Shown here one piece after another: positions 38,101 to 47,791 of a stretch of 64,000 nucleotides of DNA; position 1 is the stretch's first letter, and every line of letters begins with the position of its first letter. The stretch is taken from NCBI RefSeq assembly GCF_000004825.1, contig NW_008805065.1:2108001-2172000 (forward strand), given 5' to 3'. This stretch comes from Heterostelium album PN500. Taxonomy: Eukaryota > Evosea > Eumycetozoa > Acytosteliales > Acytosteliaceae. Under the pieces are notes generated by a model, which was not told the DNA's origin, did no database searches, and saw only the letters and a list, made by a program, of their open reading frames with translations. Made by a program: the position numbers and the translations under genes.

Positions 38101-38458
38101 GCTCTGGTTTGCTTGCTGGAGCATATATATGTAGGAGATTGAAGCTATTGTTGAATATTCTTATAGTACACAGAATGAATCTTCCATTAGGATCGATGAG
38201 AGAGGGGTATAGATTGATATGCTTGGAATGAGAGATGATTGCAACCCCAGTTCCTTGACCGTTTGAAGTAGTTATTATCTTATTATTATTATTATTTTTG
38301 TTGAAATATGAGTTGAGTGAGGTGATTGTGACGTGATTAGTTTCTGTAAGTAGGGTGATGTGTGGTGAAGTAGATGAAATTAAAGAGGCTATATCTTCCA
38401 GTGATTTTTGTAGAACTGCGCCCCTGCAGTTCCATAGAAGTAGCTTAAGGTTGTCCAA
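35135..38458 (-). CDS. LINE ORF2: apurinic-type endonuclease and reverse transcriptase
   Basis: 1107 codons. The N-terminal endonuclease begins at once with LLLWNCRG, then LLTETNH, GDFN and SDHSPI. The reverse transcriptase follows, with YKKGDIFDPANRRPITLLN, DFNKAFDSISHGA, VKQGDPLSP and the catalytic FADD (QFADDSSTF). The C-terminus has a CKLC...H...C zinc-knuckle of zf-RVT type. No ATG starts the frame: the first in-frame codons after the upstream TAG are CCC CAA TTG, and the first ATG comes hundreds of residues in. Translation must therefore use a non-ATG start, reinitiation or a +1 frameshift from ORF1, whose stop lies 14 bases into the overlap. Confidence 0.85.
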   Translation of the reverse strand: MDNLKLLLWNCRGAVLQKSLEDIASLISSTSPHITLLTETNHVTITSLNSYFNKNNNNNKIITTSNGQGTGVAIISHSKHINLYPSLIDPNGRFILCTIRIFNNSFNLLHIYAPASKPEQRLFADQLFNNTSLWLPNHIDICTGDFNCIPGDSSPLSTILDFLSDDHDLIDLDSTNNSSTWKRGDTEKRLDRIYCKFTIETSNFQLHPRALSDHSPITTNIKITPPQLSQTQWRLDKETSLEPEVQSLINNIITTNNINNIEDWIKVKSLIIECYINYQKKRKRIKRNTIINLLKTIDSNLPNNIIQSAKLDLIKLQTEERNLRDSIRKVNQQLNGEIPSRLLTAKLAQSKKDTNIVGLRLNETTVTSNLDDMVNIMEKYYTSLFRNVPDDPTIHNRLLNEWKCEITDDSIAREFTTEEITETINSSNPWKSPGPDGLGLWFYRAHCDVIAPILTKLYNQSLNSGNPLPSEFKVGTITTIYKKGDIFDPANRRPITLLNNDYKVITKAINNRMKTLVDLIINDNQTGFVHKRYIMDNIITMNEIIEYCKLRGLSGLITLFDFNKAFDSISHGAIRRTLQHIKIDNKIINLIMNLLTGSTARVIVNGFLTNPITINRGVKQGDPLSPTLFVLVIECLARAILNSKAIGLPLNDFNTMVKLLQFADDSSTFSANYKDLKLKLRIFNLFCQATSSKINPTKCCIIQIGPPCSDHLHHPPIIGDTRIPKSIVNERYLGLFFNSEGLHHSLSSIVSEVKSSLIKWKKFGTTLRTKMSILKSYTLSKLSYHMYLDKFTESDIKSLNKIITWFLWSSNLRPFEDAKSFKNTMTLSRAVHHWKNGGISLWDMKLRNDAQHIWILNRVIANQDVYSPYYQSWRNQIRHNKITSPTLKHSILLWQHFRPIMKLPPHQMKPILRNDEPLPLKLIYHNLINHHHKPVLTSGQFQLSLPPTKIDFTSTRNIFYYINSIKHHRGRNTVFRFFSRSLPGMAYIKQDSCKLCSANDFDPHTHYFFNCRVILNKFNLKHITQHLQIANYEDEWSLEKSTTHFYLCDESSDLTAIIYHNIWKHVSSILFSQDDKILDFSNQSIISDFDIHRNILKLINNTPTPPN

Positions 38459-39224
38459 TTGGGGCTAAGGGTATTCTCACATGTGTCTGCGTATTACCTG
38501 CTGGAGCCTGAGTTCTCTTGTTTTGATTTGTATCTTCTGAATCTTTAACTTCTCTTTGTCTAACTGTTGTAGTGTCATTCTTCTTCTTATTTCTCTTCTT
38601 ATCGGTTGAAGTTGTTGTTGTAGTTGTAGAAGAAGTTCTTTGTGTAGGTTCTACGTATTTGGTTAGAGTTGAAGTATAACCCGATTCTTCGTCTTTGTAG
38701 TCAGCGTCAGAAATGATGACATCTTTCTCGTAGAGTACCCATGTAGATGCTTTGTATAGTTTAGTGGTATTGTCTTTGGTGGGTAGCAGAGAGGAGACAT
38801 GTGAAAAAAGAGCATGATTCTTCTTGTATATCTTCTTGAATTCATCCTCTTTAATTGCTTTAGAGCTGTCTGATGTTGTTATTGCTGATACTTTTAGAAA
38901 GTTGAAAGAAGGGAAATAGGCAACAATCTTTCTAGGTTTATTTATCGAAAGGTTCTCACTACAGTAAACATGTAGATCATTGAGACGTGATCTGTCAATC
39001 CTTCCGTTAAATACAATTCCTTTGCTTGTCCTACGACCCTCGGGATCTGATACAGTGCTCATAATGAAGAGATCATATAGTTTTTCTAAAATCTTGTTAC
39101 TGACGTAATTTGATTTAGGAAAGTATAGACGTACATGAATGCTCTCTAGTTGTATGAGTTGCATGAAGGTCGCATTGTTGCTAAGCTTTAGATTCTTTTT
39201 ATAGAACTCGAATAGAGTACTCAT
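38445..39224 (-). CDS. LINE ORF1 protein
   Basis: 259 residues from ATG 39224. The N-terminal half is globular with no motif I recognise. The C-terminal part is a Thr/Ser run followed by a basic Lys/Arg/Asn stretch, which suits RNA binding as known for LINE ORF1 proteins. It ends with PLAPIGQP, overlapping ORF2 by 14 bases, and ORF2 is in the +1 frame. ORF1 of dictyostelid TRE elements is likewise poorly conserved. The assignment rests on position. Confidence 0.7.
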   Translation of the reverse strand: MSTLFEFYKKNLKLSNNATFMQLIQLESIHVRLYFPKSNYVSNKILEKLYDLFIMSTVSDPEGRRTSKGIVFNGRIDRSRLNDLHVYCSENLSINKPRKIVAYFPSFNFLKVSAITTSDSSKAIKEDEFKKIYKKNHALFSHVSSLLPTKDNTTKLYKASTWVLYEKDVIISDADYKDEESGYTSTLTKYVEPTQRTSSTTTTTTSTDKKRNKKKNDTTTVRQREVKDSEDTNQNKRTQAPAGNTQTHVRIPLAPIGQP

Positions 39225-39240
39225 TTTACTAATTGATTGT

Positions 39241-39984
39241 TCTTATTGTTATTTAAATGTATATAAATATATATTATAGAATAAAATAAGATTTGATGGT
39301 GATTAGATGAATATGTAATAATTAGTTTAAATTTATATTAAATCTTATATTATTGCAATAATATGTTGTATTATTAATAGTTATTGCTAAATAGTTGATA
39401 TAAATATGAAAATATAATAATTATAAATAGTAGTATACAGTTACTAATTGTATACAAAAAAACGAAAAAACTTGTTTGTACCTAAATAATAATAATAATT
39501 GTAATAATATATTGTTATTGTCATTAAAGTTAAATTTGGGGTGAGGGGAAACCTCGATAAATTCAAAGAACTTTATCTTTGTAGTAAATAAATAAATATA
39601 TTACTACAAATTTGAAAAGAATTTAAATCACATTGACAAATCAATTATTTTCATATATATCTTTATGGGAGATTTGGAAAATAAACCAAGATTTTTTTTG
39701 TCAAACAAAAATAATTAATTAATTAGATAAAAGTAAAGAAATAAAAAGGTGTTTGATTATATGATTAGAAATAAAGATATAAAATATTGTTTGTTTTTTT
39801 TATAAATAAAAAATACATTTATTTTTTGTATAAAAATACAAATTATTATTATTGTTGTTTTTTTTTTTTTTTGAATATTATAATTAGATAATTGATATTT
39901 CTTTGACAAAATGTTTTTGGATCTTTTGTCAAAGTTAGAACCAAAAAACCACTTCTACTTATAAATTATGAGTATACAGGCAGT
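39241..39984. other. AT-rich spacer upstream of the LINE
   Basis: 744 bases with no coding frame. A hairpin-forming stretch at 39526-39574 is listed separately. The rest is A/T runs. Confidence 0.4.
39526..39574. other. Imperfect hairpin (GC-richer island in AT-rich spacer)
   Basis: AAAGTT at 39526-39531 pairs with AACTTT at 39569-39574, with AAATTT against AAATTC inside. GAGG pairs with CCTC around a GGAAA loop. The run GGGGTGAGGGGAAACCTCG stands out from its AT-rich surroundings. It could be a small structured RNA, or an accidental pairing. Confidence 0.3.
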
Positions 39985-40823
39985 TTATTGATATTGCTCT
40001 TCGTATTGTTGCTCTTCGTATTGTTGCTCCTCACCGTATTGTTGCTCGTCGTATTGTTGTTCCTCACCATATTGTTGCTCTTCGTATTGTTGCTCTTCAC
40101 CACCGTAGTGTTGTTGCTCTTCGTAATGTTGTTGTTCCTCTTCACCACCGTAGTGTTGTTGCTCGTGGGCGCTTGGGGAGGCGGTGGCATTTGAGTCGGC
40201 ACCGAAAACAGTGTATGATGGCTTACCACCGGTACCCTTTTGGACACCACGGGCACCCTCAGCAGTCTTCTTTGGTGCATTCAAGGCATTCTTGGTGGCC
40301 AATGAGTCCAAACCAATCGATGGACGGTCACCAGATCCCTTTTGGGCGGTACCCAAACCTTCGGCGGTCTTCTTTGGTGCATTCAAGGCATTCTTGGTGG
40401 CAACAGAGTCAGTGACTTGGGTGTGAGTGGCCTTTGGAGTGTGTACAGCACAGTAGAGTTTACCATCGAGATACTTGAAGTTCTTGACATTGAGGGTCAA
40501 TTTGCATTCAGAGCCTATTGTTTTATTTTATTAAAATAAATAAATAATAATATGAAAATAATTGATAAATTAATACATCCATTTAAATAAATATCAAATT
40601 GTTGTTTTGAATCAATAACCAACCTCACTCACTCTTTACTCTCTATCTCTCACAGCCACTCTCTCACTTCACTTTTTCTGGAAAAAAAAATAATATTTTT
40701 TTCTTTTGTTTGTTAAATAGACATACACTTGAAGCAACCCTTGTGATAAGTCTTGTCACCATTGACGATTGACTCTAATGGGTAGGAGGTTTTTGAACAG
40801 ATTGCACATTTAGCAGCTGACAT
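39985..40823 (-). CDS. LIM-domain protein (LimE-like) with Gln/Glu/Tyr repeat tail
   Basis: Exons 40823-40727 and 40514-39985 give 208 residues. The LIM zinc ligands are CAIC at the N-terminus, HKGCFKC with the last Cys codon split by the intron, SEC, and later CAVH. Two near-repeats follow (ATKNALNAPKKTAEG with AQKG/VQKG-type ends). The C-terminal third is a degenerate EEQQY/GEEQQ repeat. The LIM domain and NAPKK repeats resemble the small dictyostelid LIM proteins (LimE type), which associate with cortical actin, but the Gln/Tyr-rich tail replaces the coiled coil I remember for LimE. The paralogue identity is therefore uncertain. Confidence 0.8.
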
Positions 40824-42076
40824 TTTATATTATATATGAGTTTTTTAATTTAAATAAAAAAGAAAAGAGAAAAGGAAGGAGTTTTTTGGAAGTGGTGAGA
40901 GTGATATATATAACACAGAGAGTTAATTATTATACAAATTTATAAAGGTTTATTAAGAATGAAAGATTTTTGTTCTTGCAAGCAGTTGTTGATTTTGTTG
41001 TTGCTGCTCCTGAATGTCAAACAAATTAATTTATTTTTATTTTAATATTTTTTTTTCATAAAAAATCAATTACAACACCCACAGTAATATGAGTAAATTA
41101 ATGGGTTTTTGAGTTGGAAATCAATATTCAACATACCACATTTATAAAAGAAATTTTAATTTTGGTTTATAAGGTGGGTGGGTTTAGTTGGTCAAGTGGC
41201 TTTTGAAAAAAACCAATTTTTCAGTCTTTTTTTTTTTTGAAAATGAATTTTAATTTTTATTATTAAAAAAAAATTGTTGTTTGTAATTTTTTGTTTTTGA
41301 TCTCGATCGATCATAATTCATTTTTTAAAAATATGATTTATTAAATAATAAAATAAAAAAAAAATCTTTGCTAGTTAAAGCAATAATAATTGCTTTTTTG
41401 CTATCCATCAATTTAAAAAATATCTTGAATTAAAATGAAAATTTTCATTATTGTAATATTTGTTTGAAAATTGTTTGTACTCTTTTTAATATTAAAAAGA
41501 TCGTCCCAATTAAAATATCAAACACCACAAAAGTGACAAAACCAAATTGGTGCACCAATTTTTTAATTAGGAGGAATGGAAATCCGATACCAAATTTTAT
41601 AATAATGACAACCATCATTTTTGGTATTGCAATATTTATATTTCATATTGTATATTGTATAATAAATATCCGTTTTGGTATACCAAATACATATGAACCA
41701 TTTCTCATTATTTGTTTCAATTTGACGATAATAAATTATTTTGTTAAAAAAATAGAAAAAAGAAATGTCATATATTTATACAATCACATATCTAATAACA
41801 TCTGATATCTTTTATACATTGATAAATAAATTGCTATAAATTCTCAAATACTTAGACTTTTAACTTTAAAAAAATATTACAAATGATTCTTTTCATTAAA
41901 AAACTGCTGCAGTCTCTTTTCGTTTGTGATAAAAAAAAAGACCATTGTAACGTTTTTTCCAAAATTTTGAAAAATGATCAATGAGATTTTGACGATCATA
42001 AACATTTTTTTTTTTTTACATATTAGACGACGATAATACATATATTGTTGTTGTTTTTTAATTTATTTTTGTAGAA
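40824..42076. other. 1.25 kb AT-rich spacer
   Basis: Lies between the divergent LIM gene and uL22m gene. A weak open frame at 41464-41805 lacks an ATG at its start and is low complexity, so it is not called. No RNA gene recognised. Confidence 0.4.
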
Positions 42077-42904
42077 ATGAATAAGTTAGTGAAATCATTT
42101 ACTTGTAGTTTATATAATGTTGGTGTTACATCGGCAGTTCGTCGTGGTATCACCAACAGCACTTTTATCAGTGCATTCCAACAACAACAACAGCCATGTG
42201 TCAGATCATTCTTTTCACAATCAATGGTTAATAGATCAAATACTACTACTACACAATCATCAGCGCAACAACAACCAGGTACAACTACAACTACAACATC
42301 TAATACCTCATCATTGATTCAATCAGTTTTGAAAGGACAAAAGGAAAAAGAAGAAAGCAATAAACCAGTAATCAAGACAGCAACAGCTACTTTAAGAAAC
42401 TTACCATACAGTCAATGGAAATTGATGCCATTGTTCAAAGCTATCACTGGTCTCAGCTATCGTGAAGCCATTGCCCAACTTACATTTGCAAACATCGGTC
42501 CAGCCAATCAAATTAAAGGTTTGGTTACATCTGCACGTTACAACGCCGAGTACTATAAGAATTTAGATCCAGATCGTTTAATTGTTTGTAAGTACAAGCT
42601 GAACTCACTATAGTTGTACTATTCGTTGGGTTGAGTCTCCCCCTCTCTCAGATATTAATATTCATCATTTGACCCAAATTTAATTAAATTACGATCTATA
42701 GCACAAATATATACAGGAAGATCACACTATCAATCAAGAATCGAATTTAAAGGTAGAGGTAGAACTGGTATCAGAAGAAAACCATTCACACATGTCACAG
42801 TGGAATTGAAAGAAGTTGAAAAGGTATCGGGTGAAAAGAAACTCGGTAAATTTGGAAAGACTCACAAGACCATCGAAAATTATAACAATCCATTGGTATC
42901 TTAA
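42077..42904 (+). CDS. mrpl22: Mitochondrial ribosomal protein L22 (uL22m)
   Basis: Exons 42077-42587 and 42702-42904 give 237 residues. The N-terminus has basic and Ser/Thr-rich residues without acid, as in a mitochondrial targeting peptide, followed by Gln and Thr runs. The C-terminal 125 residues are the uL22 fold: LRNLPYSQWKL, ITGLSYREAIAQL, the ARYNAEYY helix, and the basic hairpin (IEFKGRGRTGIRRKP then HVTVELKE), which in uL22 reaches into the peptide exit tunnel. The function follows from the family. The start is the first ATG after a T-rich leader. Confidence 0.85.
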
Positions 42905-43070
42905 TAGTTTTTAAATAAATATTAAATATAATAATAAAAAAATCATTTATAAATAAAAACAATAATTAAAAAAAAGATAGGAAAAAAAAAAAGATAATCG
43001 TAGGATAAAATAGATGATAGGATGGATGAATTTACATAAATGTTTATGATTACTATAATTATTATTTAGT

Positions 43071-45255
43071 TTAACTACTAATACTTAATAAAGTTATTAT
43101 CGTTGAAATGACGAATGCATCGTAGAGTACTTGTTGCCAAAGTTCTCGGTTTTTAAATTTCAACCACCACACTGCCAGGAGAGCAAGACTGACGATGATA
43201 TGGGGGTATTGCGATACAATAAAGTGTAGTATGATATCTTTGTACAGGCATATTCCGGCGATTGGCGGAATCATCATTAGATAGCCATTCTGACTGAGTT
43301 GGTAGGTGAGGAATCCGATGATTACAATGACAAACGACGACCACTCCATAGAGCAGAGTGGATTGACTGCGATGATTTGCGATGGGTTGCGCAGCGACAG
43401 TGTTAGCTGTGGCATCAGACAGTAGCGTAGCGATGAGAGTGGCGACACGATCGTATTGACCATGGTGTAGATCGAATAGACCAGATAGATACCAAACACC
43501 GTTGCAGCTAGATATCTAAAATGTTGTTTATTCTCAATTTCACGCTTCTCTTTTTCCAGTTGTTTGATCTTCTCCATTCGTTTCTCCAACTTTATTTTTC
43601 GTTTCTCCTGAGATTTCTGGAGGATCTCGGCACTTCTTTCCTTTCTCTTTCTAATTCTATCCTTTTCCTTCTCCAATATCTCGGCATCTCTCATCTCCCT
43701 CTTATTCAACTCTGTCATATTATAACGTTTCCATTCATTCACCTCCCGATCCTGATGTGCCAATATGAAAACATTCATAAATGATACCTCTGGTGATAAA
43801 TTACTTTGAGAGTATCTTTTCTTTCTATTATTATTATAGCTATTACTAATATTGTTGCTATTGTTACTACTAATATATTCAATGTCATCATCTTCATTGT
43901 CTGTTTTGTTTGTATTTGTAGTATTGACAATAATTGTTGATTTTTCATTATCATTACTGCAATTCTCTTCTTTTACATTATTACTATTCTCTAGTTGTTG
44001 TTGTTGATATTGTTGTTGATGTTGTTCAAGTTGCTCTAGTAGTAGTGTTTGTTCTTGGTATCTCTTTTCATTTTTACGAACCAAGTTCTTTAGATCAATC
44101 GATAATCTTAGTGTCTTTGATCCAAGTCCTTTCGAGTCAATAGTATCCAGTAACTTTCCAGACTCCTGTATATCGTCGTTATTCATATCAGAGCCAAGTT
44201 CTATCAACTTTTTGATTTCACCAATGATCTTATTCTCTTCGCTAGCCAACTTTATAGATTTCTCTAAACTATCAAATTCATCTCCAAGTTCATCTATATA
44301 TTCATTTAAATTATGATAAATAAACATTTAGTAAGAAGATTTGTTATGGATAGTACTAATATATTATACCTTTAAATTCAGATGATGATTGTTTAAATTG
44401 AATGTAATCGGTTTGTAATTGATGTTGATCTATTTGATTGTCAGAGTTGTAGAGATAGTCATTGACTCGATCTTGTATGTTTCTTCCTTGGTGGTACAGT
44501 GCGAGTACTGTACGTGATCTCTTTGTTATTTCATCATCTGGTGACGACGACGACGACGACGACGACGATTGCTGAGCGTTATACAATAGCTTCAATTCAC
44601 TCTCTATACAAAGAAATTCATTCTGTCGAAGATAATCCTCTAGATCGGTGCGTATCAACTGTTGTTCATCGGGCATTGCTCTCATCTCAACCTGCTTCTC
44701 ATCCATCGACCTATTCTCTTGATTCTTTACATCCAAATTAGAGATAGTTGAATACATTATCATAAAGAGAGTAATTCCAACTATAACAACATTATTAACT
44801 ATTCTATCTCTATCTTTATTGCTATTATCATCATAATAATCATCTTCTTTAATATCTATATTATTATCTTTTTTATTATCTTTATTTTGTTGATTTCGTT
44901 CTTTTATATTATTATTTGTATTTGTATTTATATTTGTTGGTGATGATTCTTCATCATTGTCGTTTGAACAAAGATCGGGAAAGTTCTTACAAATTGAAGA
45001 ATCTATTTTAATATTATTGTTTTTGTTGTTATTATTACTATTTACATTTTTTTTATTGTTATTTTTATTACTATTACTATTTATATTTGTTGTTGGTTTT
45101 TGTTGTTTATTTATTAAATCAGGATGATGTGAGTATATCTCTGATTTCACTTTATTCTTTACATTTCCTGCATTTACAACTATAATACTGCTATTTAATG
45201 ATAATGATAATAACCAAACAATAAATAATATAAATAATATTGTATTTTTATTCAT
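43071..45255 (-). CDS. 702-residue multi-pass membrane protein with coiled coil, unknown family
   Basis: Exons 45255-44370 and 44293-43071; the phase joins them (G + AT). Parts in order: an N-terminal signal peptide or anchor (ILFILFIVWLLSLSL), Asn/Lys-rich low complexity, a hydrophobic segment (VVIVGITLFMIMYS), helical acidic segments, a long Glu/Lys/Arg coiled coil (about residues 480-570), and four to five C-terminal hydrophobic helices. I do not recognise a family. The coiled coil next to a helical membrane domain could suggest an ER or Golgi membrane scaffold, but that is a guess. The two reading frames could also be separate genes, though the second would then lack a good promoter space. 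Confidence 0.6.
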
Positions 45256-45409
45256 TATTATTATTAGATTTAATACGCAATATCTGTATATTCATTGGGT
45301 AAATTAAATGAATGAACTTAAAATCTTAATTTTTATATTTTCGCATTAATTTAATTTCTTGAATTTTTGACACAAGAGTGGTGTGAGATTTTATTAGTTT
45401 TGGGGTTGT

Positions 45410-46246
45410 TTACAGTTTTGATGATTTCTGATTATTATTGTTATTGTTATGTTCAATATTATCCAATAGTAAATCAATTTGATGAGTATATTGTACTGGA
45501 TATTTGCGATAGTGTGCTACATGTTCGGACTCGGTGAAACATTTCGAGAGAATGAGACTGTCGTCTCTGAGTGAATTCGATAGTTGTTTTCTGAATGACT
45601 CTACGCTTGACGGAGTTACCAGGGTGTCGCCTTTCGAGTAGAGGAACAAGTGTGGCCAACGATTACTCTTTGACGCGAGCGTCGAGTAGTACGTCCATAC
45701 AAACGGTAGATACTGCAACGCCAGCAGTGGCGATAGCAACATCGTCAGGAGGAACACCAACCTTGGTGTCGACTTACGAATTGCCCTGATTGCGGTGATG
45801 AACGACAACGTCGGTAAACTATCGTAGATGACACCGCGAATGTACCGATGAAGATGTGCAAACTGTTTGGTTTGCATTAAGTTGATGAAATGTGAGTAGT
45901 TGAATCCACCGCCATTCGAAAACATGTGAATCACTATCGATTTGCAATCACGGTTCGCTTCCAGGTAGAGCTGAACCTCGCGCAGCATTCGCACCGCTTT
46001 GTAGCGCATGAAATAGGGAAATCCGAAATCGACGAACGGCGTCGGGTATTGCATCGTATTGAATCCTTTGTCGGTCCACAGCTTCGAGTACTTATCGAGT
46101 TGCTTATTGCTTGAACCTACCCAACCCAGCAACAGAACCAACGGTCTCGAACTATCGGTCGAACCTCCATCGAATTTTGGAACCGCTACACAACTATCTG
46201 CTTTACTTAATTTGAAAATAAATGTTGTTTTACTATGATTACTCAT
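45410..46246 (-). CDS. tmem53: TMEM53/DUF829-like alpha/beta-hydrolase-fold membrane protein
   Basis: 278 residues from ATG 46246; the longer upstream frame has no ATG. The features match TMEM53-type proteins: a first strand and turn LVLLLGWVGSSNKQLDKYS, a YPTPFVDF segment, a nucleophile-elbow-like HMFSNGGGFNY, a hydrophobic helix near residue 180 (LLTMLLSPLLALQYL), LFLYSKGDTLV with the acid, and SEHVAHYRKYP with the His. In vertebrates TMEM53 is a nuclear-envelope protein, and its enzyme activity is unproven. The C-terminus is Asn-rich. Single exon. Confidence 0.8.
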   Translation of the reverse strand: MSNHSKTTFIFKLSKADSCVAVPKFDGGSTDSSRPLVLLLGWVGSSNKQLDKYSKLWTDKGFNTMQYPTPFVDFGFPYFMRYKAVRMLREVQLYLEANRDCKSIVIHMFSNGGGFNYSHFINLMQTKQFAHLHRYIRGVIYDSLPTLSFITAIRAIRKSTPRLVFLLTMLLSPLLALQYLPFVWTYYSTLASKSNRWPHLFLYSKGDTLVTPSSVESFRKQLSNSLRDDSLILSKCFTESEHVAHYRKYPVQYTHQIDLLLDNIEHNNNNNNQKSSKL

Positions 46247-47041
46247 TATTATTATTATTACTACAATAACTATAAATAAATAAATAAATAAATACAAATA
46301 TTAATTTAATAAATAAATCTAGTAGTTGAGTTGTTTTGATAATATTATTATTGATAAAACTCAATACTATTTAAACAGGCAGTATAAACAATTTAATTAA
46401 TGTGAATGACATGTCATTTTTGGATTTTAATTAAATTTCGAGATTTTTGAAAAATTGTGAAAATTAGAGTGTACAATTGCAACAACATTATGTTGGTGTT
46501 AAAACATACCATCTTTGGTAATGCATACCGAAATGATATTTTTCGAATCATGTTCATCTCACTAATTAAAATAGTGATTTATACAAATATTATATATCAT
46601 TACATTGAAGATAAGATTTATATGATTTTAATCAAAATAAAAATAAAAATAATATTATTATAAAATAAAAGATGAAAAAAGAGAGATAAAATAAAATAAA
46701 AATAAAAATAAAAATATTAATTTAATTTATTTATTTACTTAAAGAATGTATAAATATAGTTAAAAATAATGATTGTTATAACAAACACTATGTTTTGTTT
46801 ATCTTTTTGTTGTTTAACTGCACTATTTGATTTTATGAGAGAACAGAAGTTCATGAAAAAATGAAATTTTTATTTTTTTGAATTTTTTTGAATTTTTTTT
46901 TCGTTGTCCTCTGACATGCTGTGTGGTGTAGTGTCTCACAGAGTGTGCGCATCCCAACGAGCGTCTCATGGTGCTCTGTCAAAACACTGAGATATAGTAC
47001 CCTCGCTTGAGACTCAGTATCTATTCCTCCATAAGTTCATA
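46247..47041. promoter_or_regulatory. Divergent spacer, with GC-richer leader before rpl38
   Basis: The first 650 bases are AT-rich with nothing recognised. The last 135 bases (about 46905-47041) are GC-richer and can fold: AGTGTCTCACAGAG (46930-46943) against CTCTGTCAAAACACT (46974-46988), and ACTGAG (46986) against CTCAGT (47013). This is probably the promoter and 5' leader of the ribosomal protein gene. Confidence 0.45.
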
Positions 47042-47478
47042 ATGGTATGTTATTATCGTAATTCTATCTATCATCTACTATCTATCTAGACTTATTATGT
47101 ATTAGAAAGAGAAAATAGAAAGAGAGAGAAGATAGATGAAAAAATGGAACAAAATGACTTACATTTAGATAACCTACTCATATAGCCCAAACAAATCCGT
47201 GAGATCAAAGATTTTCTTTTGACTGTTCGTCGTAAGGACGCCAAGGAAATCAGAATCAAGAAGAACGCCAAGGACACCAAGTTCAAGGTTCGTTGCGGAA
47301 GATTCCTTTACACTCTCAAGATCACTGATCAAACTAAGGTTCCAAAGTTAATGCAAATCCTCCCACCAGTAACTATCATCACATTTTTCAACAGCTAATC
47401 TCTACTTTGGACACTAACACTTCTTTTTCCATTAACCTATAGGCTCTCAAGCAAGTTCACATTGACAGCAAGAAATAA
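47042..47478 (+). CDS. rpl38: 60S ribosomal protein L38 (eL38)
   Basis: Three exons: 47042-47044 (only the ATG), 47186-47368 and 47443-47478, 73 residues. The sequence [19 protein letters not shown], then [13 protein letters not shown], and the [10 protein letters not shown] end are characteristic of eL38, at the normal length. Splitting the start codon from the rest by an intron is common in ribosomal protein genes. Expression is probably high, and codon use is more GC-rich than in the neighbours. Confidence 0.95.
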
Positions 47479-47791
47479 ACGGTTTTGCTAAGCATTATAG
47501 AGGAATAAATGATATAATTCAATATACTTTTCTTTTCGTCTCTCCCTTTATTCATACCACAAAACACACTCAAAACGAAACAACAACAACAGCAGGATCT
47601 CTCGCTCTTCTTTTTAGTTTTAGATAGCAGAATTGTTTCGATAGTTATGTCACTTTCCTGATAGTTTAGTTTATTAAGAAATCAGATTTCTATGAAGATA
47701 GGTTATGTATGTTGATCAATAGTTTATGATTTTATTTCTTTTTGTATTATTATTGATTTACAAACAAACAACATAAAAGTAGTTTTGTAGT
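47479..47791. other. 3' spacer between rpl38 and the THOC5-like gene
   Basis: 313 bases between two convergent genes. Nothing recognised beyond AT-rich 3' ends. Confidence 0.4.

Larger units (their letters stand above)
35040..39240 (-). mobile_element. Non-LTR retrotransposon (LINE, L1-type, TRE-like) with ORF1 and ORF2
   Basis: The element lies on the minus strand: ORF1 (39224-38445), then ORF2 (38458-35135) with endonuclease, reverse transcriptase and a zinc-knuckle end, then a short 3' region. That region becomes A-rich on the minus strand near 35040-35072, taken as the tail. This order matches dictyostelid tRNA-gene-targeted TRE elements and other L1-clade LINEs. Both frames are open throughout, so the element looks complete. 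The exact ends are uncertain: I could not find a target-site duplication, and the 5' end is placed just upstream of ORF1. Unlike known TREs, no tRNA gene was recognised within several hundred bases. Confidence 0.85.

Noticed and set aside
41464-41805. 113-codon open frame with hydrophobic stretches
   Set aside because: It begins with a TTG codon, has no ATG until well inside, and its Ile/Asn/Phe-rich composition is what AT-rich spacer DNA gives by chance.
46457-46663. 68-codon open frame upstream of rpl38
   Set aside because: Low-complexity Ile/Lys/Asn composition and no relative; it looks like a chance frame in an AT-rich spacer.
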